DNA of 64,000 nt from Caulobacterales bacterium 32-69-10. GTDB taxonomy: Bacteria > Pseudomonadota > Alphaproteobacteria > Caulobacterales > Caulobacteraceae. The translations under genes and the position numbers were made by a program. Where the stretch lies: the NCBI GenBank assembly GCA_002280485.1, contig NCED01000001.1, positions 1 through 64,000 of the forward strand. Direction: 5' to 3'. Shown piece after piece: positions 8,368-16,630 of the stretch (position 1 is the stretch's first letter; every line of letters begins with the position of its first letter). The notes under the pieces are model-generated. The model searched no databases, was not told the DNA's origin, and saw nothing but the letters and a program-made list of their open reading frames with translations.

Positions 8368-9036
8368 CTAGCGGCTGCGCTGACGTTCTCGTGAGCGGTG
8401 GGATTCCTGTTGGGCCTGAGCTCGAGCGACCTCGACGGGTTGGACCCGCGCTCCCTTTTCAAGCCAGGCCGCCAGCCGCTCGCGCGCGACCGAGAGGATC
8501 CTGTCCTGAGCCGGCCTGTCGCCGACCCGCGCCCGGACGACAGCCTCAACGATGCGCATGTTGCTGCGCCCCGCAGCGGCGCTGTCGCGAGCCTCGCGGT
8601 CTCCTCGCTCAGGCCGCTCGTGGGCCGTGCGGGCGGCCTTCCGCGCCAGCGCCGCCTGCCGGCGCTCAAGTTCCTGGCGGTCCCGCTCGCTCGGCTGGTA
8701 GCCCCGCACCTCCATGCCGAGAGCACTCGTCGTTAGCCAAGCCTCGCGCCGGAAGTCCGCCGCGCCGTGGACGACGACGACGGTCCAGCCGCGGTGGTGC
8801 GCGACGGCGGCCATGTCTCGGATCGCATTGGGGTCGGACCGAGGCGTCACCAGTCGGGCGCCCAGGTCACGGAAGGCGGCGGTCTGAATGCGGGCGTCGG
8901 CATAGAAGCCAAGGCCCGGGCCACCTCGGTCGTCGAGGTAGTACCGCCGCCGCAGGGGATCGGGCACATCCCCCTTGTTGGTCGAGCGCCCGCGGCCCTC
9001 GCTGTCGATTTGGTTGCGATCAATATCACCGGGCAT
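8368..9036 (-). CDS. LPD7-domain-like conjugation-associated protein
   Basis: Protein of about 222 aa. The N-terminal half (RRRYYLDDRGGPGLGFYADA ... ARLVTPRSDPNAIRDMAAVAHHRGWTVVVVHGAADFRREAW) matches my memory of the LPD7 domain found in proteins linked to relaxases and conjugation. The C-terminal half is long, charged and helical, rich in Arg, Glu and Ala. ATG 9036 is chosen for its AGGAGG upstream; the frame stays open to 9066. The gene overlaps the end of virD4 by 11 bp and is the last gene of the virB/virD4 run. It has no visible relaxase catalytic Tyr/His motif, so it is more likely an accessory factor or a relic of a larger relaxase. Confidence 0.7.
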   Translation of the reverse strand: MPGDIDRNQIDSEGRGRSTNKGDVPDPLRRRYYLDDRGGPGLGFYADARIQTAAFRDLGARLVTPRSDPNAIRDMAAVAHHRGWTVVVVHGAADFRREAWLTTSALGMEVRGYQPSERDRQELERRQAALARKAARTAHERPERGDREARDSAAAGRSNMRIVEAVVRARVGDRPAQDRILSVARERLAAWLEKGARVQPVEVARAQAQQESHRSRERQRSR

Positions 9037-10897
9037 GGTCGGCCTCCTGTCGCGTCGCGGACGCATCGATGAAGCGCTCTATCCAGCCTTCGACCTCGGC
9101 GTCGGTGGCGCCCTCCGCCGGCAAGGCCTCGAACCCAGCCGCTTCCAGCGCCGGCACGACAAGGTCCAAGCTGAGATCGTCCTGGCGCGTGGCGCCCGCC
9201 CCCATCGGCGGCGTCACCGAGATGGGAGTCCCGGACCCAATCGCCGGATGGGCGGCTACGGTCGGCGGCGCGGTGACGCGGTCCTTGAACACCTTCTCCC
9301 GCCAGTACTGGATTTTGCGGCCGCGCACCGGCGGCATGCCGGCGCGAAGAAGAATGAGCTGGCCTGGATCCATCTGGATCAGCTCTTGCGGCATCATGAG
9401 CGCCCGGCGCTGGTCGGATTCTGTGGTGCTCCGATTGCCCTTGGACAGCAGGGTCGGCCGGCTGCTGGAACGGCCGGCGTAGGTCCAAAATCCAAGTCGC
9501 TCTGAGAGGTTTTGCGCGACCTTCAGCTCCTTGGGTGCAAAGGCGATCTCCAGGCCGCAGTTGGCTATGATCTCCTCGGCGAGGTCCGGGCCGTACTCGG
9601 CCCTCAGCTGCGCCGGGCTCTGAAGGACCGGGAGCAGGCGCAGGCCGTAGCCGGCGACATAGGAGAAGCCGTGGGCGATGACAGCCGCGTGGCCGAGCCG
9701 GGCGAACTCGTCCATCACCATAAGCACTTGGACCGCGTGCCGATTGGCGGTCGGTCGTTCTCGCGTGTTCAAGTCCACGAGCTGCTGCAGCAAGAGACTG
9801 TAGAGCGGCGCCACCCGCGCCAAATTGTCCGGTGAAACGCCAAGATAGAGCGACATCCGGCGCTCCCGCAGGTCCCGGAGGTCGAAGTCGCTGGTGTCCG
9901 TCGCCGCGCAGACGCGCGGGTTCAGCCACAGATTCATTCGCGCGGTGATCGTCTGCTTGATCGAGGCGAAGGTGTTTTCCGAGGCCGAGCAGAAATCCGA
10001 GAGGGCGCTGATGCAGCCGTAGGACAGCGGCTTGCCCGCTGTCGCGCGGGCCTCGATTTGCGCCGGCAGTCGGGTCCGCGGATCGCCGTGGGTTAGCTCG
10101 CGATAGATAGCGCCCAGGCTGAAGGGCAGTTCGGGCGTCTCGGCGACATAGGCGCCGACCCCGATCAGCCCGGTCCGCGCCGCCTCGGCCCAGAAGGGGT
10201 CGCTGTGCTGCGGCGGAGGAAACAGCATGACCGCGAGCTTCTGCAGTTCGTCGAGGACGGCGACGGCGTCGATGCGGTCGATATGGCCGAGCGGATTGAA
10301 CCGCGCCGTCCGTCCCTCCGGGTCGAGCGGATCGAACAGCACCACGTCCTGGCCGTGGGCGGCGCGGAAGCCGGCGCTCGCCTCCCAGTTCTCACGCTTC
10401 ACGTCGAGCACCACGACGGAATCCGGCCAGGTCAGGAGGTTCGGGATGACCACCCCGACGCCCTTGCCGCTACGGGTCGGGGCATGGAGCATGACGTGCT
10501 CGGAGCCGCCGAAGACCAGGAGCCGGCCGCCCTTCCGGCCGAGCACGATGCCTTGACGAGACCGAAGGCCGGCGGAAACGAGTTCGCTTTCATTCGCCCA
10601 ACGCGCTGCGCCATGCAGCGGCGGGCGCAGGTTGCGGATGACGCCAACGGTGACGAGGCCAGCGCCGCCGAAGGCCGACAGCAGCCCGACGCCGAACCAT
10701 CGGCGCACCTGCGGATCATCGCGGAAGTACCAGAACCAGGCGGGCGCCTGGGTAAGGTCGATGTCGGGCGACAGGCGCTTGAGACCCGCCAGTGCGATGA
10801 CGACGGCGAGCCCGCCCAGCAGCGCGACGCCAGCGGCGGTCAGCGTGCCGACATAGGCGGCCTTAAGCGGCCAGGGCGCGCTTGCGAAGCGGGTCAT
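9026..10897 (-). CDS. virD4: VirD4/TraG type IV coupling protein
   Basis: Hexameric ATPase that delivers the relaxosome to the type IV channel at the inner membrane. Two N-terminal transmembrane helices (about 12-38 and 70-90) precede a TraG/VirD4 domain with Walker A APTRSGKG at 139-146 and Walker B MVMDEFAR at 393-400. Total 623 aa, normal length. The start overlaps the end of virB11 by 35 bp and its stop overlaps the LPD7-like gene, so it is part of the same transcription unit. Confidence 0.95.
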   Translation of the reverse strand: MTRFASAPWPLKAAYVGTLTAAGVALLGGLAVVIALAGLKRLSPDIDLTQAPAWFWYFRDDPQVRRWFGVGLLSAFGGAGLVTVGVIRNLRPPLHGAARWANESELVSAGLRSRQGIVLGRKGGRLLVFGGSEHVMLHAPTRSGKGVGVVIPNLLTWPDSVVVLDVKRENWEASAGFRAAHGQDVVLFDPLDPEGRTARFNPLGHIDRIDAVAVLDELQKLAVMLFPPPQHSDPFWAEAARTGLIGVGAYVAETPELPFSLGAIYRELTHGDPRTRLPAQIEARATAGKPLSYGCISALSDFCSASENTFASIKQTITARMNLWLNPRVCAATDTSDFDLRDLRERRMSLYLGVSPDNLARVAPLYSLLLQQLVDLNTRERPTANRHAVQVLMVMDEFARLGHAAVIAHGFSYVAGYGLRLLPVLQSPAQLRAEYGPDLAEEIIANCGLEIAFAPKELKVAQNLSERLGFWTYAGRSSSRPTLLSKGNRSTTESDQRRALMMPQELIQMDPGQLILLRAGMPPVRGRKIQYWREKVFKDRVTAPPTVAAHPAIGSGTPISVTPPMGAGATRQDDLSLDLVVPALEAAGFEALPAEGATDAEVEGWIERFIDASATRQEADHAR

Positions 10898-11864
10898 ACC
10901 AGACCTCCGTCATGCGGAAGCGGCCGTCGACGCGGCGCAGTTGCACCACCACGTCGACCAGCATGTGAAGAAGCGAGCGGATGTCGTCGCGCGCCAAGTC
11001 GCGGCCGCCTTCGGATTCCTTCACCAGCAGGGTGAGCTGCTCGAAGGCTAGGGTGGCGCTGTCGGCGTGGATGGTGGTGATCGATCCAGGATGACCGGTG
11101 TTGACGTTACGCAGATAGAAGAATGCGGTCCCGTCGCGCAGCTCCTGCAGCAGGATGCGGTCTGGCCGCATCCTCAAGGCGCTTTCCAGGAGTTGCTTAG
11201 CGCCCACCTTGGCGAGACCTTGCCCATCCTTGGCATAGAGCATGTGGACGGCGTTGCGGTGCGGCACGGTGAGTTCGCGGGCGTCCTCGATCGTGAGCAG
11301 CCGCTCGCCGTCGGGGATCAGTCGTACCAGCCCCTTGGCGAAGGTGGTCTTGCCCGAGCCCGTGGCGCCGGAGATCAGCACGTTACGCCGGCTCTGCACG
11401 GCCAGCCGGAAGAAGGCCGGCCAGTCGCCGCCATCCCGCAAGGCCAGGAGTCCCGTCTCGTCGGCCGAAAGGTCGTTGGTGGCCAGCGCAACGTCGTCGA
11501 ACAGGCCGTTCCGCGCAAAGGCGTCAAGGTCGAAGGTCGCCTCGGACGGCTTGCGCAGGGTCAGCGACAGTCGCTCGGCGGCCGGCGGGATGACGATTTG
11601 GCAGCGCTCGCCGCCCGGCAGCACGGTCGAGCAGATCGGTGTCTCCGGGGTGACGTCCTGGGCGGTGAAGGCGGCGGCGGCCTTGGCCAAGGTGGAGAGC
11701 CAAGCCTCGGTCAGTTCCGGCGCTAGGCGCCATTCCCAGCCGCCCTGGTGCTCGATCCCTAGTTCGCCCGGCCGGTTGACCACGACCTCGGTCACGCCGG
11801 CCGGCTCCAGGCAGGCCTGAAGGGGCTTCAGATAGTGCTGCAGGACGGCGGTGTCGTGGGCCAT
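10863..11864 (-). CDS. virB11: VirB11 secretion ATPase
   Basis: Cytoplasmic hexameric traffic ATPase of the type IV secretion system, 333 aa. It has the N-terminal domain, the Walker A motif GATGSGKT at 166-173, LLTIEDARE and a His box (NTGHPGSITTIHAD) typical of VirB11. It lies 3 bp downstream of virB10 and overlaps virD4. No defect is visible. Confidence 0.95.
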   Translation of the reverse strand: MAHDTAVLQHYLKPLQACLEPAGVTEVVVNRPGELGIEHQGGWEWRLAPELTEAWLSTLAKAAAAFTAQDVTPETPICSTVLPGGERCQIVIPPAAERLSLTLRKPSEATFDLDAFARNGLFDDVALATNDLSADETGLLALRDGGDWPAFFRLAVQSRRNVLISGATGSGKTTFAKGLVRLIPDGERLLTIEDARELTVPHRNAVHMLYAKDGQGLAKVGAKQLLESALRMRPDRILLQELRDGTAFFYLRNVNTGHPGSITTIHADSATLAFEQLTLLVKESEGGRDLARDDIRSLLHMLVDVVVQLRRVDGRFRMTEVWYDPLRKRALAA

Positions 11865-11867
11865 GGC

Positions 11868-13001
11868 TCACCGCGCCCTCAAGCCGTAGACGCCCGAGAA
11901 GTCGAAGTCCTGGGCAACGAAGATCGACACCTCAGACCCCTGCGCCTTGCGCAGCGACGGCGGGATGTTGATTGAGTTCTGCACCGCAATGCCGGCCGCA
12001 TCCGAGGGCAGGCGGGTGACATTGGCGCCGTTGTTCGGACCGGCCACGGCGTAGGCTGCGTCATCAACGATGCTAAGCAGCAGCGCGCCGCCGAAGCGGT
12101 CCCAGAAGTGAGTGTCGATCTCGCCGTTAAAGCCCGCGCGGCCAATCGGGTCCGCGGCGGGCGAGCCCAAAGCGATGGCGACACCGGCCGGCGTGACGGC
12201 CCGGGTCCACAGCACGAACAGCCGCCGCTGGCCCTGGCGCAGGCTCGAGCGGTACTCGCCCAAAACCTTGGTGCCTTTCTCCATCAGGACGACGGCGCCA
12301 TTGTCCGAGAGCACGTCACGAGGGATCAGGCAGCTGACATAGCCCGGCGTGGTGGTGTCCATCGCCGTCTGCAGAATGCAGGGGATGTTGGCGCCGGCCA
12401 CAATCAAAAAGTTTCGGTCGGGCAACCGGGCGGCCCGGGCCTGTCCGATCGAGGAGCCGCGCCGCAGTTGGTCGAGCTCTGTCGCCTCGCGCCCTAGCCC
12501 ATCCTGAGCCGTCAGGATCGCGGGCATCGCCGGCGCCGCGCCCCCACTGCCGTTTCGGGTGTAGGCCAAGATCGGCGCCCCGCGGATGGCGCTGACTTCC
12601 GCCTGGCGGCGGCTCATCGCGTCCGCTGCTGCTGTCGCTTCGGCGCCCGCGGGTTGGATCGCGGGGACTTGGCCGCCCGCTCCGGCTGGACCCAGGTTGG
12701 GCGCATTGACGCCCGGCTCCGCCAAGGTGGGCGACGGGGCCTTCATCGCCGGCTCGAAAGGGACCACCTGGCGAGCGGGCTCGTCGCGCCTGGGCTCGGA
12801 CTTGGGCTTGTCCTGGCCCCAGGTCGCGGCGACGAAGACGCCGCAGCCGGCCACAAGGGCGGCTAGAACGACGCTCTTGCCGGCCATGCCCGACCCCAGG
12901 CGCCCGGCGATCGGCGAGATCGACCGTTCAAAGGCCGGCGGCGTTTCCCGGCCTTCTCTGGAGGGGGGAATGGCGTCATGCGGCTCTGCGGCATCGGTCA
13001 T
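11868..13001 (-). CDS. virB10: VirB10, type IV secretion core-complex protein
   Basis: Core-channel protein spanning both membranes, 377 aa. There is a short cytoplasmic N-terminus, one transmembrane helix near residues 42-60 (SVVLAALVAGCGVFVAATW), a Pro-rich periplasmic linker (roughly 65-130), and a C-terminal TrbI/VirB10 beta-barrel domain with ILTAQDGLG-like and GTKVLGEYRSSLRQGQRRLFVLWTR-type segments. Start overlaps the virB9 stop as ATGA. Confidence 0.94.
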   Translation of the reverse strand: MTDAAEPHDAIPPSREGRETPPAFERSISPIAGRLGSGMAGKSVVLAALVAGCGVFVAATWGQDKPKSEPRRDEPARQVVPFEPAMKAPSPTLAEPGVNAPNLGPAGAGGQVPAIQPAGAEATAAADAMSRRQAEVSAIRGAPILAYTRNGSGGAAPAMPAILTAQDGLGREATELDQLRRGSSIGQARAARLPDRNFLIVAGANIPCILQTAMDTTTPGYVSCLIPRDVLSDNGAVVLMEKGTKVLGEYRSSLRQGQRRLFVLWTRAVTPAGVAIALGSPAADPIGRAGFNGEIDTHFWDRFGGALLLSIVDDAAYAVAGPNNGANVTRLPSDAAGIAVQNSINIPPSLRKAQGSEVSIFVAQDFDFSGVYGLRAR

Positions 13002-13849
13002 GGCTTGGACGCTCCCTGGTCCGTGCGCCGGACGTCGGACGCGGCGGTGCCGGTTGCCGGGTTGACGCCGTAGGGCTCGAAGGCCTGGTTGTAGATGCAG
13101 AGCACGTCCCGCCCTCGCCGCAGGCGGAGTTGCTGGACGACGGCGTGGACCACCACGAACTCGCCGCGCACGTCGAAGGGGATCAGGCTCTCGGTCCCAC
13201 TCGATTCCACCTGATAGATGGCCGGGACCTGCTGGTTTGCCGGAAAGCGCATGACGGTGAACCGGCCATTGTCGGACACCTCCGAGGGCTGCAGTGCGGT
13301 TGCGCCCTGGACGCCATAGTTCAGGTTGCGCTGGCCCTCCACCACGGCCCGATCGAGCTTCAGTTCGACAATGCGCCGTTCAAGCGCGGCGGCCTGCCCG
13401 GTCAGGGCCGCGGCGGCGGCGGCCTTTTCGTCCTCGGGATAGCGGAAGCGCAGGCCGAAGACGGTGTCGGGCGTATTCCGCGCCGAGGAGCCAGCCCGGG
13501 TCGACAGTTCGAACGTATAGTTGCGGGTCTCCGTCCCCCGACTGGTGGTGACGATCAGGTTGGTCGGAGCCCTGGCGGCCTTGGGCTTGACGAAGAGGAT
13601 GTTCTTCTCGGCCGCCACATCCCAGCCGGTCGCGTCGCCCACGGCGACGTGCAGGATGGTCTCGTCCGGACCCAGCAGAATCTGGGTCGCGGTGCGGAAC
13701 ACCCCGGTGATCTTCACGACGGCCCAAGGATCGTAGTCGACCACTTTGATGCGGGGGTCGGACGGTCCCGACTTGGGCGTGTCGAGCGCAACAGCGGGCG
13801 AGGCGACCACCAAGGTCGCCGCGGCCAGGATCGTAAGGGGCGTTCTCAC
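12998..13849 (-). CDS. virB9: VirB9, type IV secretion core-complex protein
   Basis: Periplasmic/outer-membrane-associated core component. GTG 13849 is chosen because it begins a clear signal peptide (VRTPLTILAAATLVVASPAVALD) and overlaps the virB8 stop as GTGA; the open frame upstream to 13966 is unlikely protein. The protein has the VirB9/CagX N-terminal region (DPRIKVVDYDPWAVVKITG) and C-terminal domain (GRFTVMRFPANQQVPAIYQV). About 283 aa, typical for the family. Confidence 0.93.
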   Translation of the reverse strand: MRTPLTILAAATLVVASPAVALDTPKSGPSDPRIKVVDYDPWAVVKITGVFRTATQILLGPDETILHVAVGDATGWDVAAEKNILFVKPKAARAPTNLIVTTSRGTETRNYTFELSTRAGSSARNTPDTVFGLRFRYPEDEKAAAAAALTGQAAALERRIVELKLDRAVVEGQRNLNYGVQGATALQPSEVSDNGRFTVMRFPANQQVPAIYQVESSGTESLIPFDVRGEFVVVHAVVQQLRLRRGRDVLCIYNQAFEPYGVNPATGTAASDVRRTDQGASKP

Positions 13850-14520
13850 CGCACCACCTCCGGGTCCGCCCGGTAGCTGGTCACCTGGAAGCCCAGCGGA
13901 TTGCGCAGCCGGTCCGCCTCGCCCATCGGCGCCTTGGTGTAGGTGTAGGCGATGGTCGCGATCCAATCGCTCTCGGTGATCTGCTGGCTCTGCCGCACGA
14001 TCCGGTGGAAGCGGAGGTTGGCGACGCCGTCGGACACGAAACTCACCGCCCGGATATCGATCTGCGCTTCGCCGGCCGGGCCGTAGATCACCTGCGGGCT
14101 TTGTGGATTAGCCGGCCGGAAGGCGTCGCCCCAGCGTTGCTGCTCGGCGGGTGTCGACATAATCGAGACCTGTCGGAAGTTGGCCTCGGCGGCTGGCGCG
14201 AGCCAGCCTTCCCGCGCGCGGACGTATTGGGCCAGGAAGTGCTTGGTGACCGCCTCGTCATAGGTGAGCGGCTTCTCGGACCGCAGCGCCGTCATGACAT
14301 CGACGGCGCCAGTGCTGCGGTCCACGCGGACCACGAACGGCTCGACGCTCTTCAATGGCGCCAGGGCCGCGACGGCGCCGACGGCGACCATCGCCACCAT
14401 CGAAGCGAAAGCCGCCACGCCCCAGGCCAGCCGGCGCGAGCGCTCGGAACTGCGCAGCTGATCGGCGTTCCAGCTCTTCGCCTCGGCGAAATAACCCTTG
14501 AGGTTGCTCTCGGCCTTCAT
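13846..14520 (-). CDS. virB8: VirB8, inner-membrane type IV secretion protein
   Basis: Bitopic inner-membrane assembly factor, 224 aa. It has a cytoplasmic N-terminus with a SWNADQ-type motif typical of VirB8, one transmembrane helix (about 35-52) and a periplasmic NTF2-like domain (VEPFVVRVDRSTGAVDVM, YDEAVTKHFLAQYVRAREGW). Start overlaps the virB7-like stop as ATGA and its stop overlaps virB9. Confidence 0.94.
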   Translation of the reverse strand: MKAESNLKGYFAEAKSWNADQLRSSERSRRLAWGVAAFASMVAMVAVGAVAALAPLKSVEPFVVRVDRSTGAVDVMTALRSEKPLTYDEAVTKHFLAQYVRAREGWLAPAAEANFRQVSIMSTPAEQQRWGDAFRPANPQSPQVIYGPAGEAQIDIRAVSFVSDGVANLRFHRIVRQSQQITESDWIATIAYTYTKAPMGEADRLRNPLGFQVTSYRADPEVVR

Positions 14521-14759
14521 GCGAGACAGCTCCCGAACGACCGCGGCGAGGTGTTGGAGGACAGGGTCTTCGGCTTGGCTGCGTCAGGCGCGGCCGGCGG
14601 CGCAGGCGGCCCGCCCGCCGTTGGAAGGGCCAGGACCATGCCGTAGGGATTGGCGGGGCGCAGGTGTTTGCCGTCGCAGACCGCGAGCTTGCCGCCCCCG
14701 GTGGAGGCGCAGGCCGTAAGCGCGAAAGCAGCCGCGATTGTGAGGATGGTGATGCGCAT
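14517..14759 (-). CDS. virB7: VirB7-like lipoprotein
   Basis: Short 80-aa lipoprotein: signal MRITILTIAAAFALTAC with lipobox LTAC, then a Gly/Pro/Ala-rich mature part with a second Cys (VCDGKHLRP). VirB7 proteins are small outer-membrane lipoproteins that stabilise VirB9. ATG 14759 overlaps the virB6 stop as TGATG; a longer open frame extends upstream but lies inside virB6. The call rests on lipobox, size and position between virB6 and virB8. Confidence 0.8.
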   Translation of the reverse strand: MRITILTIAAAFALTACASTGGGKLAVCDGKHLRPANPYGMVLALPTAGGPPAPPAAPDAAKPKTLSSNTSPRSFGSCLA

Positions 14760-15694
14760 CAGGCGCGACCTCCGGCAGGACGAATGGAGCCCCCGCCCTT
14801 TGGCGCGCTGCGGCTGGCTTCCTGCGGCCCCTGTGGGGCGCCCGCGCGAGGGACGCCGCTGAGCGAGGCGGCGTTGGCGAAGTCCGCCAGGCCAGCGCTC
14901 GCGCCCCCAGCGATGCCGGCGGCGATAGCCGGCGTCTGCAGGAAGAAGATTGCGCCCAGCAAGCACAGCGCCACGAACAGCAGGCCGCCAGCCATCGGGT
15001 CAGAGCCGTCGATGCTGCCCCACTGTTGGGCGACCAGCGACAGGATCAGCTGGAAGACCGTGATGATCAGCGCAAACAGCACCAGGTAGTTCACGGCCTG
15101 GCTGAGCCAGCCGAAAAAGAACCGGCGGGTGGCGTCGAAGAGCGCGCAAGCTATGAAAATCGGGCCAAGCGCTACAAGCAGGGCCAGCGCGACTTTGGCG
15201 ATCAGGACAACCCCGAACCCGACGGCGGCGGCCAGCGCGCCGACGATGTAGACCACGGCGCCGAGAATCCAGGGCCCGAAGTCGATCGGGCTGGCCTCCT
15301 TAGTGATCTTCTCGGCGAGATAGGCCGCGCGGGAGAAGAACTGGTCGAAGGCTGAGCCGACGTCGGGGATGCCTGCCCCGCTCACCGCCTGGGTCAGGGT
15401 GTCGGGCAGGACGTGGAACAGGGGCTGGGTAACGTAGGTCGAATAGGCGACCGTGGTGGCCAGCATGTAGACGAAGGCGAGCTTGATGCTGCGCACCACG
15501 AAATCCATGAATGGTTCCTGGATCGTGCCGCGTAGGATCGCGAAACCGTAGAGCAGAACGTAGAGCACCAGGGCGGCGCGTAGCGGGCCGGAGACCTGGG
15601 CCATGACCGAACTCGCACGGTCGTTCAGGAAGACGTCGAGTTTGTTGTCGACGAAGCTGTAGGCCGGCTGGAAGATCTGGAATGGCTCGGCCAC
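14759..15694 (-). CDS. virB6: VirB6, polytopic inner-membrane channel protein
   Basis: Inner-membrane protein of 311 aa with five or six predicted transmembrane segments (for example LRAALVLYVLLYGFAIL, LAFVYMLATTVAY, GVVLIAKVALALLVALGPIF and LLFVALCLLGAIFFLQ) and the TrbL/VirB6 motif LGPIFIACALFDATRRFFFGW. The C-terminus is Gly/Ala/Pro-rich and soluble. Located between the EexN-like gene and virB7. Confidence 0.92.
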   Translation of the reverse strand: MAEPFQIFQPAYSFVDNKLDVFLNDRASSVMAQVSGPLRAALVLYVLLYGFAILRGTIQEPFMDFVVRSIKLAFVYMLATTVAYSTYVTQPLFHVLPDTLTQAVSGAGIPDVGSAFDQFFSRAAYLAEKITKEASPIDFGPWILGAVVYIVGALAAAVGFGVVLIAKVALALLVALGPIFIACALFDATRRFFFGWLSQAVNYLVLFALIITVFQLILSLVAQQWGSIDGSDPMAGGLLFVALCLLGAIFFLQTPAIAAGIAGGASAGLADFANAASLSGVPRAGAPQGPQEASRSAPKGGGSIRPAGGRA

Positions 15695-15701
15695 AGCACC
15701 C

Positions 15702-15926
15702 TCAGAAGTTCTTCTTGTAGGCGTCCATGCGCTCGTCGCGTTTAGCCGCCGCCACGCCGGCCTTGGCGTTCACGCACTCGTCGCCTCGGTGGGCGCCAGT
15801 CGCGCAAGCGGCCACGATTTGGGCCGCTTCCTCTTGGTGAGTGACGAAGTAGTCGGCGCTCCGCGGCTCGGGCGAGCACGCCGCCACAGCGCTGAGCAGG
15901 AGCAGGCAGAGAACGGATCGGGTCAT
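15702..15926 (-). CDS. eexN: Entry-exclusion lipoprotein, EexN/TrbK-like
   Basis: A 74-aa lipoprotein with signal and lipobox MTRSVLCLLLLSAVAAC, then YFVTHQEEAAQIVAAC, GDECVNA and AKRDERMDAYKKNF, which I recognise as the EexN/TrbK-like family lying between virB5 and virB6 in such operons. These proteins block redundant mating between cells carrying the same element. Start overlaps the virB5 stop as ATGA. Conserved Cys pairs suggest a disulfide in the periplasm. Confidence 0.82.
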   Translation of the reverse strand: MTRSVLCLLLLSAVAACSPEPRSADYFVTHQEEAAQIVAACATGAHRGDECVNAKAGVAAAKRDERMDAYKKNF

Positions 15927-16630
15927 TGGAAACCTCTGCGATAGGTGGCCATGCGGGCATCCCGCGCTGCCAGCATACGCTCCCGATCCCGTTGGGCCTG
16001 CAACCGGTCCTCGGCCGCCTGGGCCATGGCCATGCCCTGCAGCCGCATCTGGTCGTTGGCGATCATCGCCTGCTCGGTGGCCGCACGCGCTTGCAAGTCC
16101 ATCACGGCCCGGGCGTTGGGCGCGGTGTCGATGGCGGCCAGGAGGTCCTTCAGACCGTCAAGCCGCTGGACGCCGGCGTCGGTAACGCTCTGGCCGAGGG
16201 CCAGGTCGCGGGCAGCGCGCTGGCCCGCCGCTTCCAGATCGGCCCCCAACGGATCGTCCGGCGAAGCGGTGTAGAGGCGATTGGCGGATCGGATCGCGTC
16301 GGCCTTTGCCCCAATGGCGCCGAGGGCCGAGAAATCACCCTTCGCGGCCGCGCTGAAGGCCGACGTGTCCGGAAGGAATGACCGCAATGACGGGACGCCA
16401 AGCGCGCTGGCGATGCGGTTCACGCCCGAGGCGTCATTGAGACTTGAGAGAAGCTGCTGACCCTGGCTGACCTGGGTCTTCAACTCGTTCAGCTGGCTCA
16501 CAGCCGTCGTGGCCTGCTGGATCAGCTTGGCGTAGCTGGCCGCGTCATAGACCGCGAGTTGCGCATGAGCGGCCGAACCGCCGAGAGTGATCGCCCCTAC
16601 AAGGGCGATAGTAATCAACGGCCGCCTCAT
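15923..16630 (-). CDS. virB5: VirB5-type minor pilus protein
   Basis: Exported helical protein of 235 aa: signal peptide MRRPLITIALVGAITLGGSA followed by a coiled-coil-rich region (AKLIQQATTAVSQLNELKTQ) and a Gln/Arg/Ala-rich C-terminal helix ending YRRGFQ, as in VirB5/TrbJ. VirB5 sits at the tip of the T-pilus. Overlaps virB4 upstream and the EexN-like gene downstream by 4 bp each. Confidence 0.9.
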   Translation of the reverse strand: MRRPLITIALVGAITLGGSAAHAQLAVYDAASYAKLIQQATTAVSQLNELKTQVSQGQQLLSSLNDASGVNRIASALGVPSLRSFLPDTSAFSAAAKGDFSALGAIGAKADAIRSANRLYTASPDDPLGADLEAAGQRAARDLALGQSVTDAGVQRLDGLKDLLAAIDTAPNARAVMDLQARAATEQAMIANDQMRLQGMAMAQAAEDRLQAQRDRERMLAARDARMATYRRGFQ

